Shown in pieces: positions 18,602 through 27,025 of a stretch of 64,000 bases of DNA. A model generated the notes under the pieces. It did not search any database. It was not told the origin of the DNA and saw only the letters and a list, made by a program, of their open reading frames with translations. The translations under genes and the position numbers were made by a program. This stretch comes from Pseudomonadota bacterium (GTDB taxonomy: Bacteria; Campylobacterota; Campylobacteria; Campylobacterales; Sulfurospirillaceae): assembly GCA_017860615.1 (NCBI GenBank), contig JAGDMU010000002.1, forward strand, positions 1 to 64,000, given 5' to 3'. How positions within the stretch are numbered: the stretch's first letter is position 1; each line of letters opens with the position of its first letter.

Positions 18602-19795
18602 CTACGGGCGTAAAGAGTATTGCAATCTTGCAGCAAAGTAGAGTGTTGCAACAACGATCAATGCTAAAAGCCCTAAAAAGATATGCCATCCAAGATAATG
18701 ATAAAAAACACCTGGAGCAAAGGTACCAATTGTTCCACCTGCATAATAAAACGAAAGATAGAGTCCATTGGAGATAGCGCGTTTTTCATGCGCTAGTTTG
18801 CTAATAAGCCCTGAGGCAACCGAATGGATAATGAAAAAGCCTGCACAAAAGACAAACATTCCTCCAAACATCACCATATAGTCGTTAATATGAAAAATCT
18901 GTAAGCCCGCTACGTAGGTTAAGATACCGAAAATAATGGTTTTGCTCTCATTTCCAAAAAGGCGAATCATCCACAAAATACGAATCGAAATGATAAAACC
19001 GATGATATACCCTGCATACATCATACCTACTTTGCCATATCCCATCGTAGAACTAATATTTTTAAGCTGAAAAGGGATGAAATTCAGCAGTGCTTGAAAC
19101 ACAAAGAAGATAAAAAACATCATAACGTAGATATTAAAAAAAGTCTTATTTTTGAGGACATCCATCACTTGAGAAAGTTTAGGTTTGACAAAGTCCACTT
19201 TAACCTCTTCACTTAAAAAGCTTAAGGCGCCAAACATCACAATCAGCGCAATGCCTAAAAGCACAAAAAAGAGTCTCCAACCAAAAAAATCACTGAGCAA
19301 TCCTGAGAGTAATCGCCCGATAAAACCGCCTAATATAGTCGCACCGATGTAATACCCAATGGCTTGTTGTACCTTCTCTTTAGGCGTAATAAAACTGATG
19401 TAACTCATAAGCGAAGTAAGCACTGCTGGAATTAAAAGCCCCTGCAAGGCACGAATGGCTAAAAGGACAGGATAGGTATCGCTCCATGCGAAGCAAAGCT
19501 CTAAAATACCCAGCATGAGAACAGCGTTTCTCAAAAAGAGTTTAGACGAAAAGGTTTCTAAGATGTAGCCATAAAAAATCGGCGCAAAACCAAGGGGTAG
19601 CATAATGACCGTTGTAAAAATGACCGCTTCAAAACGACTAAGGCTAAACTCTTTTTCAAAAAGGGGTTGGATGGGTTGTACCGCATAAAGTGTACAGAGC
19701 GTTAAAATCGTACAGGTGTAAATAATGAGGAGTTGATGGTGGGAGAGGAAATGAGCAAGGGAGCTTTCGCTCCCAAGTCTATTTGTCGGAGTCAA
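18602..19795 (-). CDS. MFS transporter (12 membrane segments, YnfM-like)
   Basis: A 397-residue major facilitator with about 12 membrane helices. The arrangement VQPIQPLFEKEF in helix 1 and LRALQGLL-like IRALQGLLIPAV in helix 4 resembles the YnfM/drug-efflux group. The only workable start is TTG at 19795, preceded by GGGA and overlapping the phosphoribosyltransferase gene by 17 bp. It is the last gene of the mqnE operon. Export of a drug or metabolite is likely; the substrate cannot be named. Confidence 0.78.
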   Translation of the reverse strand: MTPTNRLGSESSLAHFLSHHQLLIIYTCTILTLCTLYAVQPIQPLFEKEFSLSRFEAVIFTTVIMLPLGFAPIFYGYILETFSSKLFLRNAVLMLGILELCFAWSDTYPVLLAIRALQGLLIPAVLTSLMSYISFITPKEKVQQAIGYYIGATILGGFIGRLLSGLLSDFFGWRLFFVLLGIALIVMFGALSFLSEEVKVDFVKPKLSQVMDVLKNKTFFNIYVMMFFIFFVFQALLNFIPFQLKNISSTMGYGKVGMMYAGYIIGFIISIRILWMIRLFGNESKTIIFGILTYVAGLQIFHINDYMVMFGGMFVFCAGFFIIHSVASGLISKLAHEKRAISNGLYLSFYYAGGTIGTFAPGVFYHYLGWHIFLGLLALIVVATLYFAARLQYSLRP

Positions 19796-20228
19796 TCTGA
19801 AAGTCCCAAAAGAACTCTATCCATTCCGTTGCTTCACGAGCCGCAAAATCAGGGCGAAGCAGTGCTTTTTCTTTGTAAAATACCGAAGCGATTTTAAAAT
19901 CCACCTCAGGGTATTTTTGACCCAAAACACGCTCGATCTCAATCATCGTCTCGCCACTGTCGATAATATCATCGACAATAACCACACGTTTTGCTTTGCT
20001 TAAATCTGGGATATTAAAAATGTTGATGGTATCAAGCTTACGTGTCTCTTCGTAATGAATCGAATTGATAGAGTAAAGTGCTCTCATCTCCAACGCTTCT
20101 GCTAAAAAATGACCTAACGTCATACCACCACGAGCCACTGCTAAAATAACATCAGGATTATAAGGCTTGATCTCTTTTGCAAGGGTGTTCACATCTTCTT
20201 TAAATTCTTCATAACTGTAGTAACGCAA
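19779..20228 (-). CDS. Purine-type phosphoribosyltransferase
   Basis: A 149-residue type I phosphoribosyltransferase. VVIVDDIIDSGETM (about residues 73-86) is the PRPP-binding loop. Early residues VILAVARGGMTLG fit the loop before the hood domain. It joins a purine base to PRPP. The adjacent upstream gene is a purine permease, so salvage of xanthine, guanine or hypoxanthine is likely. The start is TTG at 20228, 1 bp after the permease stop, with GGAAGGA in the permease 3' end as ribosome site. Confidence 0.82.
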   Translation of the reverse strand: MRYYSYEEFKEDVNTLAKEIKPYNPDVILAVARGGMTLGHFLAEALEMRALYSINSIHYEETRKLDTINIFNIPDLSKAKRVVIVDDIIDSGETMIEIERVLGQKYPEVDFKIASVFYKEKALLRPDFAAREATEWIEFFWDFQIDSDK

Positions 20229-20229
20229 A

Positions 20230-21519
20230 TTAATGTCCTTCCTGTACGATAAATACGATTAAACTGACAAATGTCAGAAACAAAATTCCAAAGTTAATAT
20301 CTTTGAACTCTTTTTTAATGAACTTAATCAACACATAAGAGATCAAACCAAAAGCCAAACCATTCGTAATCGAAAAGGTTAAAGGCATCATGATAACAAT
20401 CAAAAAGGTTGAAACCGCAATAGCTGTGTCTTTAAAATTGATATGAGAAAGCTCGCCAAACATCAAAACACCAACCATCACCAAAACAGGATAGATCGCG
20501 TTTTCAGGAATTGCTTTAAACAACGGCATCATAAAAAGAGTAAGAATAAAACAAAGTCCTGTTACCACAGCAGTTAAACCTGTTCTTCCACCCTCTTCAA
20601 CACCCGCAGCACTTTCGATAAATGCTGTTGTGGTTGAAACACCAACAACCGCACACATGGTACTGGCAAGCGCATCAATTTCCAATGTTTTTTGAAGTTC
20701 TTTTCCATCATCTTTAAACAAACCTGCACGGTACCCAACACCTGCCAATGTTCCCAATGAATCAAATAAATCGGTAATCAAAAAAGTAATAATGACAGGG
20801 AAAAGAGAGAGTGTTAATGCACTTTTAATATCAAGTTCAAGTGCAATCGGACTGACCGAAGCTGGCATAGAGAAAAACTCTGTTGGATACGGAGCAATAC
20901 CGACAACCCATGCCACAACAGCCGTTGTGACCACCGCTAAAATGAACGCGCCTTTAAGTTTCCATGAATAAAAGGCAAAAACTAAAACAAGTCCTAAAAC
21001 ACCAAGGAGTACACTTGGATTTTTAAAGTTACCAACACCCACTAAAACCGCAGGATTGGCGATGACCATACCCATACTTTTAAGACCAATAAACGCGATG
21101 AAAGAGCCAATACCCGCACTAATCGCACGTCTAAGATCGTGTGGCACACTCTTCATAATCCACACCCGAAGTGGGGTTAACGAGAGAATGAGAAAAAGAA
21201 GTCCTGAGAGAAAAACAACGCCAAGAGCGGTTTGCCAAGGCACTTTCATACCAAGCACCAAGCCAAATGTAAAGTAGGCGTTAAGTCCCATGCCTACACT
21301 CATCGCAATCGGCGTATTCGCCCAAAGACCATTGAGAATGGAAGAAAAAATAGTGATCAAAGCTGTTGCTGTGATCAAAGCCTCCATGGGCATACCTGTT
21401 TTGCTCATAATAATGGCATTCACAGGTACGATATACATCATGGTCAAGAATGTCGTAAAACCAGCGGTTAGCTCTGTTTTGACCGTCGTACCATTTTTTT
21501 CAAGTTTGAAAAAATCCAA
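20230..21519 (-). CDS. AzgA/PbuG-type purine permease (NCS2 superfamily)
   Basis: A 429-residue permease with 12-14 membrane segments. GMGLNAYFTFGLVLG (about residues 75-90) and FIESAAGVEEGGRTGLTAVV (around 300) are typical of adenine/guanine/hypoxanthine permeases. The start is TTG at 21519 with AAAGGA 7 bp upstream. It follows mqnE by 19 bp and precedes the phosphoribosyltransferase by 1 bp, so uptake or recapture of purine bases is coupled to their conversion to nucleotides. Confidence 0.88.
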   Translation of the reverse strand: MDFFKLEKNGTTVKTELTAGFTTFLTMMYIVPVNAIIMSKTGMPMEALITATALITIFSSILNGLWANTPIAMSVGMGLNAYFTFGLVLGMKVPWQTALGVVFLSGLLFLILSLTPLRVWIMKSVPHDLRRAISAGIGSFIAFIGLKSMGMVIANPAVLVGVGNFKNPSVLLGVLGLVLVFAFYSWKLKGAFILAVVTTAVVAWVVGIAPYPTEFFSMPASVSPIALELDIKSALTLSLFPVIITFLITDLFDSLGTLAGVGYRAGLFKDDGKELQKTLEIDALASTMCAVVGVSTTTAFIESAAGVEEGGRTGLTAVVTGLCFILTLFMMPLFKAIPENAIYPVLVMVGVLMFGELSHINFKDTAIAVSTFLIVIMMPLTFSITNGLAFGLISYVLIKFIKKEFKDINFGILFLTFVSLIVFIVQEGH

Positions 21520-21538
21520 GGTTTATCCTTTTACAAAA

Positions 21539-22603
21539 TTAATATGTTTTGAGTTCGTTGTAGAGGCTATCGCGTTCTACGGCAGTAAAGCCACTCGTTT
21601 CAATGAGTTCTAAAATACTCTGTAATCCAAGCCCTTTAGCGCTATTTGCACCCGCTGCCGATTGGATTGCTTCAGCTTCAATGGTGCCATCAAGATCATC
21701 CGCGCCATACTCTTGTGCGACAAGTGCTAAATTGATCGTTGATGTTGCCCAATAGGCTTTGATGTGTTTAATATTATCGAGCATTAAACGGCTGATGGCA
21801 AATGTTTTGAGAATTTCGGTTGAACTTAAAAAGTCTTCTACTTTGAGGTAGTTGTTATCACGTTGATAGACAAGAGGGATGAATGCGTTAAAACCGTTTG
21901 TGCGGTCTTGTAAATCACGAAGCCTGAGCATATGATCGATGCGGTGTTCACGTTTTTCAACATGACCAAAAAGCATCGTCGCATTGGATTCACGACCACG
22001 TTTGTGCCAGAGTTCATGGATGTGCAACCACTCCTGTGAACTTACTTTGCCTTTACAGACATATTCGCGCACTTTTTCGTCAAAAATCTCAGCGCCACCA
22101 CCAGGCATCGAATCTACCCCATACTCGATCATCTTATCGATGACCTCATCAAAACTGAGCTTGTACTCGGTTGCCAAAAAATTAATCTCAGCTGCGGTCA
22201 ATGCTTTAACATGTAAATTAGGAAAACGCGCTTTAATTTTCGAGAAAATCTCCAAGTACCACTCCAGCCCTGTTGCAGGATTATGAGCAGAAACCACATG
22301 CACTTCGGTAATGTGATTGTTTTTAACGGAGTTGTCTAAGATCGCTAAGATCTCTTCGTGGCTCATGGTATAAGGGTTGGGATTTTTACGGTTGGCTGAG
22401 AAAGCGCAGAATTTACAGATGTCTTTGCAGATGTTTGTGGGATTGATATGTCGGTTGACATTGAAAAAGACTTTATTGCCGTGAAGGGAACGCCTTCTTT
22501 GATTGGCGTATTTACCTAAGGTAAAGAGGTCCAGATCGTAAAGTGCTATGCCATCTTCTAGGCTTAGTCGTTCATTGTTTTCAAGTTTTTCTATAAGAGT
22601 CAT
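21539..22603 (-). CDS. mqnE: Aminofutalosine synthase (radical SAM, menaquinone biosynthesis)
   Basis: A 354-residue radical SAM enzyme. CKDICKFCAF (around residue 59-68) is the CX3CX2C cluster-binding motif, and MPGGGAEIFDEKVR is characteristic of MqnE. It makes aminofutalosine from a chorismate-derived enolpyruvyl benzoate and S-adenosylmethionine in the futalosine menaquinone route used by Campylobacterota. MqnC, which shares the fold, usually differs in these segments. It is the promoter-proximal gene of an operon with purine salvage genes, which is notable since the pathway later releases a purine base. Confidence 0.92.
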   Translation of the reverse strand: MTLIEKLENNERLSLEDGIALYDLDLFTLGKYANQRRRSLHGNKVFFNVNRHINPTNICKDICKFCAFSANRKNPNPYTMSHEEILAILDNSVKNNHITEVHVVSAHNPATGLEWYLEIFSKIKARFPNLHVKALTAAEINFLATEYKLSFDEVIDKMIEYGVDSMPGGGAEIFDEKVREYVCKGKVSSQEWLHIHELWHKRGRESNATMLFGHVEKREHRIDHMLRLRDLQDRTNGFNAFIPLVYQRDNNYLKVEDFLSSTEILKTFAISRLMLDNIKHIKAYWATSTINLALVAQEYGADDLDGTIEAEAIQSAAGANSAKGLGLQSILELIETSGFTAVERDSLYNELKTY

Positions 22604-22682
22604 GAATTACTTTCAGAAAGAAATAAGAGCAGATTTTAGCAATTTTTTTTATAAAGAGAGGTTAAAGTATTTTTATATCTTT

Positions 22683-22691
22683 AGGTATAAT
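22683..22691 (+). promoter_or_regulatory. Probable promoter (-10 TATAAT) for the DUF350 gene
   Basis: A perfect TATAAT at 22686-22691 in an AT-rich stretch, 18 bp before the ATG at 22710. The distance allows a short leader containing the AGAAAGG ribosome site. No clear -35 is visible, which is common in Campylobacterota. Confidence 0.5.
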
Positions 22692-22709
22692 TAAAAGAAA
22701 GGCTATACC

Positions 22710-23114
22710 ATGATTTTTCACTATTTTCTCTCATTTGGATTTTTCCTCTTAACGTCACTTGCTGTATTGGCACTCTTCTTCTTCCTCTACGCAAAAGTCA
22801 CACCGTACGATGACTACAAAATGATTTTTGAGGAAAACAACACCGCAGCAGCACTTGGTTTTGGAGGAGCCATACTAGGGCTTTGTATTCCTCTTTACAG
22901 CGCACTTGTCAACTCCATCTCTTACCTTGATTTTGCCACATGGGCAATCATTGCGATGGTTGTTCAGCTTCTGTTTGCGTTTGGTATGACACGCTTAGGT
23001 GGTAAATTTTCTGTTGAAAAGCATATGAATAATGGCGATGTTGCCGTAGGCATTTTAATGGCATTTATGTCGATTGCCATTGGTTTACTCAACGCTGGGT
23101 CAATGAGTTATTAA
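22710..23114 (+). CDS. DUF350 (YjfL-like) membrane protein
   Basis: A 134-residue protein with four hydrophobic helices and the family's ENNTAAALGFGGAILGL stretch (about residues 45-61). DUF350 proteins are small inner-membrane proteins of unknown biochemical role. It stands alone between mqnE (divergent) and trpB (convergent), with its own promoter and a shared bidirectional terminator. Confidence 0.85.
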   Translation: MIFHYFLSFGFFLLTSLAVLALFFFLYAKVTPYDDYKMIFEENNTAAALGFGGAILGLCIPLYSALVNSISYLDFATWAIIAMVVQLLFAFGMTRLGGKFSVEKHMNNGDVAVGILMAFMSIAIGLLNAGSMSY

Positions 23115-23124
23115 CATTTTTAAA

Positions 23125-23155
23125 TCACGAAGAGGCGATCACAACCTCTTCGTGA
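23125..23155. terminator. Bidirectional rho-independent terminator between the DUF350 gene and trpB
   Basis: Perfect 11-bp stem TCACGAAGAGG / CCTCTTCGTGA with a 9-nt loop. On the plus strand ATCTTTTTT follows; on the minus strand the complement of an A-rich run (TTTAAAAATG) follows. It lies in the 46-bp gap between convergent genes and serves both. Confidence 0.85.
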
Positions 23156-23160
23156 ATCTT

Positions 23161-24372
23161 TTACATGTAATCTTCTGGTTTATAATTTTCCACCACAAAA
23201 TCAATATCTTTATCCCCTCTTCCACTGAGATTTACCAAGATAGACTCATACGGTTTTTCTTTCGCTAACTTCATCGCAAATGCCACGGCATGGGCACTTT
23301 CAAGTGCTGGGATGATGCCTTCATAATGGCTAAGATCGTAAAAGGCTTGAATCGTTTCTGCATCATTGGCGATGCCAACTTTGGTGCGAGAAATAGAGTT
23401 AAGATACGCGTGCTCTGGTCCAACTGATGGGTAGTCTAAGCCACTCGCCACAGAATGAACGGCTGCTGGTTCACCTTTGTCATCTTTAAGCATAATGGAA
23501 TTAAAGCCATGCAGTATGCCTTCACTGCCATAGGTAAGACTCGCTGCATGTTCGCCCAGTTTCGTTCCCTTTCCACCAGGTTCGACCCCGTACATCTCGC
23601 ACGGATCATCGATGAACGCAGAGAAAAGTCCCATAGCATTGCTTCCACCACCGACACAGGCGACCAAGTTGTCAGGAAGATTGCCTGTCATTTCTAAGAA
23701 CTGCTCTCTGGCTTCAATGCCTACGACACTTTGAAAGTCACGTACCATTTTAGGAAATGGATGAGGCCCAACAACAGAGCCGATACAGTAAATGCTGTTT
23801 TCTGGATCTTTCAAATACGCCACAAATGCCGAATCTACGGCTTCTTTAAGCGTTCGAGCGCCAAAACTAACAGGAACCACTTTGGCACCAAGTACACGCA
23901 TACGCACCACATTGGGATGCTCTTTGGCGATGTCCACTTCACCCATATGAATCTCACACTCAAGCCCAAAGTACGCCGCAGCCGTAGCAAGTGCTACACC
24001 GTGTTGCCCTGCTCCCGTTTCGGCGATGAGTTTTTTCTTGCCCAAATATTTGGCTAACAGTGCTTCACCCATACAGTGGTTCAGTTTGTGCGCACCTGTG
24101 TGGTTCAAATCTTCACGTTTGAGGTAAATACGAGCGCCGCCAACATATTCACTCAGGCGTTTCGCATAATACACAGGTGTCGGACGACCTTGGTAATGTT
24201 TGCGAATATCGCGAAGTTCACGAATAAAATTGTGCGAATTACCAATGGTTAAGTACGCCTCTTCAATTTTCTTAAACTGCTCTACAAGTTCAGGTGGTAA
24301 AAAAGCTCCACCAAATTTTCCAAAATAACCATTCGCATCAGGGAAAGCTCTCAAATACGGTTTTTGCATCAT
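23161..24372 (-). CDS. trpB: Tryptophan synthase beta chain
   Basis: A 403-residue PLP enzyme of normal TrpB length. [12 protein letters not shown] carries the PLP-binding Lys (about residue 90), ETGAGQHG is the loop after it, and [10 protein letters not shown] binds the PLP phosphate. It condenses indole with serine. trpA and other trp genes are absent from the window, so the gene is separate from any trp operon. The start is ATG at 24372 or the next codon; AAAGGA precedes it. A 14-bp palindrome lies in the divergent promoter region. Confidence 0.92.
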   Translation of the reverse strand: MMQKPYLRAFPDANGYFGKFGGAFLPPELVEQFKKIEEAYLTIGNSHNFIRELRDIRKHYQGRPTPVYYAKRLSEYVGGARIYLKREDLNHTGAHKLNHCMGEALLAKYLGKKKLIAETGAGQHGVALATAAAYFGLECEIHMGEVDIAKEHPNVVRMRVLGAKVVPVSFGARTLKEAVDSAFVAYLKDPENSIYCIGSVVGPHPFPKMVRDFQSVVGIEAREQFLEMTGNLPDNLVACVGGGSNAMGLFSAFIDDPCEMYGVEPGGKGTKLGEHAASLTYGSEGILHGFNSIMLKDDKGEPAAVHSVASGLDYPSVGPEHAYLNSISRTKVGIANDAETIQAFYDLSHYEGIIPALESAHAVAFAMKLAKEKPYESILVNLSGRGDKDIDFVVENYKPEDYM

Positions 24373-24380
24373 CTTTTTCC

Positions 24381-24453
24381 TTTACATGTAAAGCTCTTTG
24401 GTCACAACTTCATCACACGTTTTGGTTACAACCAAGCACTTTTTTTGTATTAT
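24381..24453. promoter_or_regulatory. trpB/glnD divergent region with two palindromes and a glnD -10
   Basis: Contains TTTACATGTAAA at 24381-24392 (perfect 12-bp palindrome), TTGGTTACAACCAA at 24422-24435 (perfect 14-bp palindrome) and TATTAT at 24448-24453 with an upstream TG, a probable extended -10 for glnD. The 14-bp palindrome is placed to act as an operator for either gene; the regulator is unknown. Confidence 0.45.
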
Positions 24454-24486
24454 ATCTCAGATCAATTATGAATATAGGGAAACTCT

Positions 24487-27012
24487 ATGGAAATCGAAGA
24501 AATTATTGAAGACCTTATTGACAAAAATGCCGATGATTTTGAAATATCAAAGCTGATTAAAGAGCATATTAAGAGTTATCTAGGCTCACTCAATGAAATC
24601 TTCGTCGAAAATCAAGGTAAAGACTTCCTCGTCAAACACGCCAAAAAGATTGACCAATTCATCATTCTCATTTACAAATACACCCTGCGCAAGTACTTCG
24701 GTAACTACATGCCATTTGTCAACTCCATTCCTGTGGTGCTTGTGGGTATGGGAAGTTATGGCAGAGAAGAGCTGTGTGTTTACTCTGACATTGACCTTAT
24801 GGTTGTTTACAAAGCCGTACCAGGGTATAACATCGAACCCATGATCCAATCCATGCTTTACCTTGCGTGGGATGCAGGTATCAAATTGGGGCATCGTACC
24901 CATAAACTTGAAGAGTTAGTCCCTGCTAGTAACCAAGACCTTACCATTAAGACCGCCATGTTAGAGTCTCGCTTTTTATGCGGTTCTAAACTGTTATGGA
25001 TGGAGACGGAGCGTGAAATTCTCAAAATCCAAAAATGGCAAAAAAAAGAGGTCATCGCGCAAATCGTTGCAGCCAATGAAGAGAGACGTGCCAAGCATCC
25101 GATGAGTATGGAGCCGAACATCAAAGAAGGTGTGGGAGGACTAAGAGACGCCAATACCCTCTCATGGATCTGTAAAATTCTCTTTGGCAGCATTCGCATC
25201 AGAGACCGTGTGCCTGAGATCATTAATGAGGAAGAGTATAGAGAATTTAGAAGCTCTTTAGAGTTTTTATACCGTGTACGTTCAGCCCTACACCTCAGTG
25301 CCAAGAAAAAACAAGATGTACTGAACCTTGAGTTTATTCCCGATGTAGCCCAAAAACTAGGCTTCCAGAACAAAATTCTAAAAAATGCACAAATGCAACT
25401 CGCCTCTCGCACCATGGCTTCCATGCACACGATTGACGTTACCTGTAAAATCTTCATGCGTAAACTGACCGCCTCCATACTTGCCCATCCTACACGCTTA
25501 GCTGAGCTTAAAAAAGGACGCATTGAAAAAGGGCTCTATGTTGTTGATGACTGTGTCTTTGCATCGCTCAAAAAGCCAAGCCCAAACCTCAGCGTGGTGT
25601 TAGAACAGCTCCAACAATTTGACGACCCTAGGCTTAGTTTTGACATCAGCTATGTGAGTTACATCAAAAATTGCCACTATACGTCGCATAACTCAAAAAA
25701 AATCTATAAAAAATTCCGTGCGCTGCTGTTTCAACCCAATCTTTACGCACTTTTTAGCCTTTTGTACGAAGCCTCTTTGTTGCAACAACTCATCAAACCA
25801 TTTCGTCAAATCCTCAACCTTGCGCAATTTGATGGCTACCATAAGCTGCCTGTGGACATTCATTCGTTGCACACACTCTACCATTTAGAAAACATCAAAG
25901 AGCCGTTTATCAAATCTTTGTTTGATGACCTTTGTCCAGAAGGAAGAGCGCTCATGAAATTGGTCGTATTCATCCATGACATCGGGAAAGGACGCAAGGG
26001 TGACCACAGCGAACTAGGCGCAAAAATCTTTAGAGCTTACGCCATGAAACTCGAGTTTTCAGAACAAGCCATTGAGACAGGCATCACACTGATTAAGTAC
26101 CATACCTTGATGAGCAATACCGCTAACCGTGAAGACATTTACGACGAAAAAGTGGTCTTGGCGTTTATCTCAAAACTGCAAAGCCCACAGATTTTGAAAA
26201 TGCTCTACATCCTCACCTATGCTGACACCAACGCGGTTAATGACAACATTTACACAGGCTTTATCGCAAAGCTCCTTCGTGAGTTTTACAACTACAGCCT
26301 TGAAATGTTTGACAAAGAAGAGCTGATCGATGAGACAACCAAGCGTCTGCGTAAAGAGAACAGCCTTAAGAAGAGTCCTGAGTTTTTAGAGCTCTCCAAA
26401 GCACTTCAGAAAAAAACACTCTCTGTGCAGTCCAACTTCTTTTTCTTGAAGCAAAAGCCAAGTGCGATTGTCCAAATTGTTAAAGAAGCAGATGAAACAC
26501 GCGAAGATCACTACAGCTACAAGATCAACAATGACTCGCATCTAAGCATTACCGTTATTCGGGGTAAGAGTTTTAACATCGGTTACCTGTTAGGAAAACT
26601 CTCCTACTTAGACCTTGTTCAAATGGATATTTACAAACTTTTTGATGGTAAAAAATACTTCCAAATTGACTTTAATGAAAAGGTCACAGAGAATGATATT
26701 GAGCTTATCTGTGAGCTTATCGACAACTCGTTTGATATGAGCAAAAAGGTTACGCTCAAAAAGCCGACTATCCTCAAAGGAGAGATCGACATCAACTGTG
26801 AACACTCTAAGTCCTACGCACTGATGCATGTCAATACCAAGAACCAACACGGTCTTATGGCGTACTTTATGAGTGTGTTTGATGAACATGGCATTGACAT
26901 TGCAATGGCGAAGATTCAGACCATTAAGAACCGAACGAGAAACCTGCTTTTAATCGAAAAGACAGTCGGTTTATGTAACAATGGAGAAGATATTTTAGAT
27001 TATTTTTACTAA
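24487..27012 (+). CDS. glnD: [Protein-PII] uridylyltransferase / uridylyl-removing enzyme
   Basis: An 841-residue GlnD. GMGSYGREELCVYSDIDL (about residues 87-104) is the nucleotidyltransferase motif with the catalytic Asp pair. VVFIHDIGKGRKGDHSELG (about 493-511) is the HD domain for deuridylylation. The C-terminal ~180 residues hold two ACT-like regions that sense glutamine. It links the nitrogen state to PII and glutamine synthetase control. glmS follows after 13 bp, so a glutamine sensor and a glutamine-consuming enzyme share an operon. Confidence 0.9.
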   Translation: MEIEEIIEDLIDKNADDFEISKLIKEHIKSYLGSLNEIFVENQGKDFLVKHAKKIDQFIILIYKYTLRKYFGNYMPFVNSIPVVLVGMGSYGREELCVYSDIDLMVVYKAVPGYNIEPMIQSMLYLAWDAGIKLGHRTHKLEELVPASNQDLTIKTAMLESRFLCGSKLLWMETEREILKIQKWQKKEVIAQIVAANEERRAKHPMSMEPNIKEGVGGLRDANTLSWICKILFGSIRIRDRVPEIINEEEYREFRSSLEFLYRVRSALHLSAKKKQDVLNLEFIPDVAQKLGFQNKILKNAQMQLASRTMASMHTIDVTCKIFMRKLTASILAHPTRLAELKKGRIEKGLYVVDDCVFASLKKPSPNLSVVLEQLQQFDDPRLSFDISYVSYIKNCHYTSHNSKKIYKKFRALLFQPNLYALFSLLYEASLLQQLIKPFRQILNLAQFDGYHKLPVDIHSLHTLYHLENIKEPFIKSLFDDLCPEGRALMKLVVFIHDIGKGRKGDHSELGAKIFRAYAMKLEFSEQAIETGITLIKYHTLMSNTANREDIYDEKVVLAFISKLQSPQILKMLYILTYADTNAVNDNIYTGFIAKLLREFYNYSLEMFDKEELIDETTKRLRKENSLKKSPEFLELSKALQKKTLSVQSNFFFLKQKPSAIVQIVKEADETREDHYSYKINNDSHLSITVIRGKSFNIGYLLGKLSYLDLVQMDIYKLFDGKKYFQIDFNEKVTENDIELICELIDNSFDMSKKVTLKKPTILKGEIDINCEHSKSYALMHVNTKNQHGLMAYFMSVFDEHGIDIAMAKIQTIKNRTRNLLLIEKTVGLCNNGEDILDYFY

Positions 27013-27025
27013 AAAGGTAACGTAT

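Noticed and set aside
24858-25523. 221-codon minus-strand frame opposite glnD
   Set aside because: Low-complexity Ser/Arg-rich translation antisense to conserved GlnD residues; no start signal.
27013-27025. glmS ribozyme or riboswitch
   Set aside because: The gap to glnD is only 13 bp, too short for any known leader of this kind.
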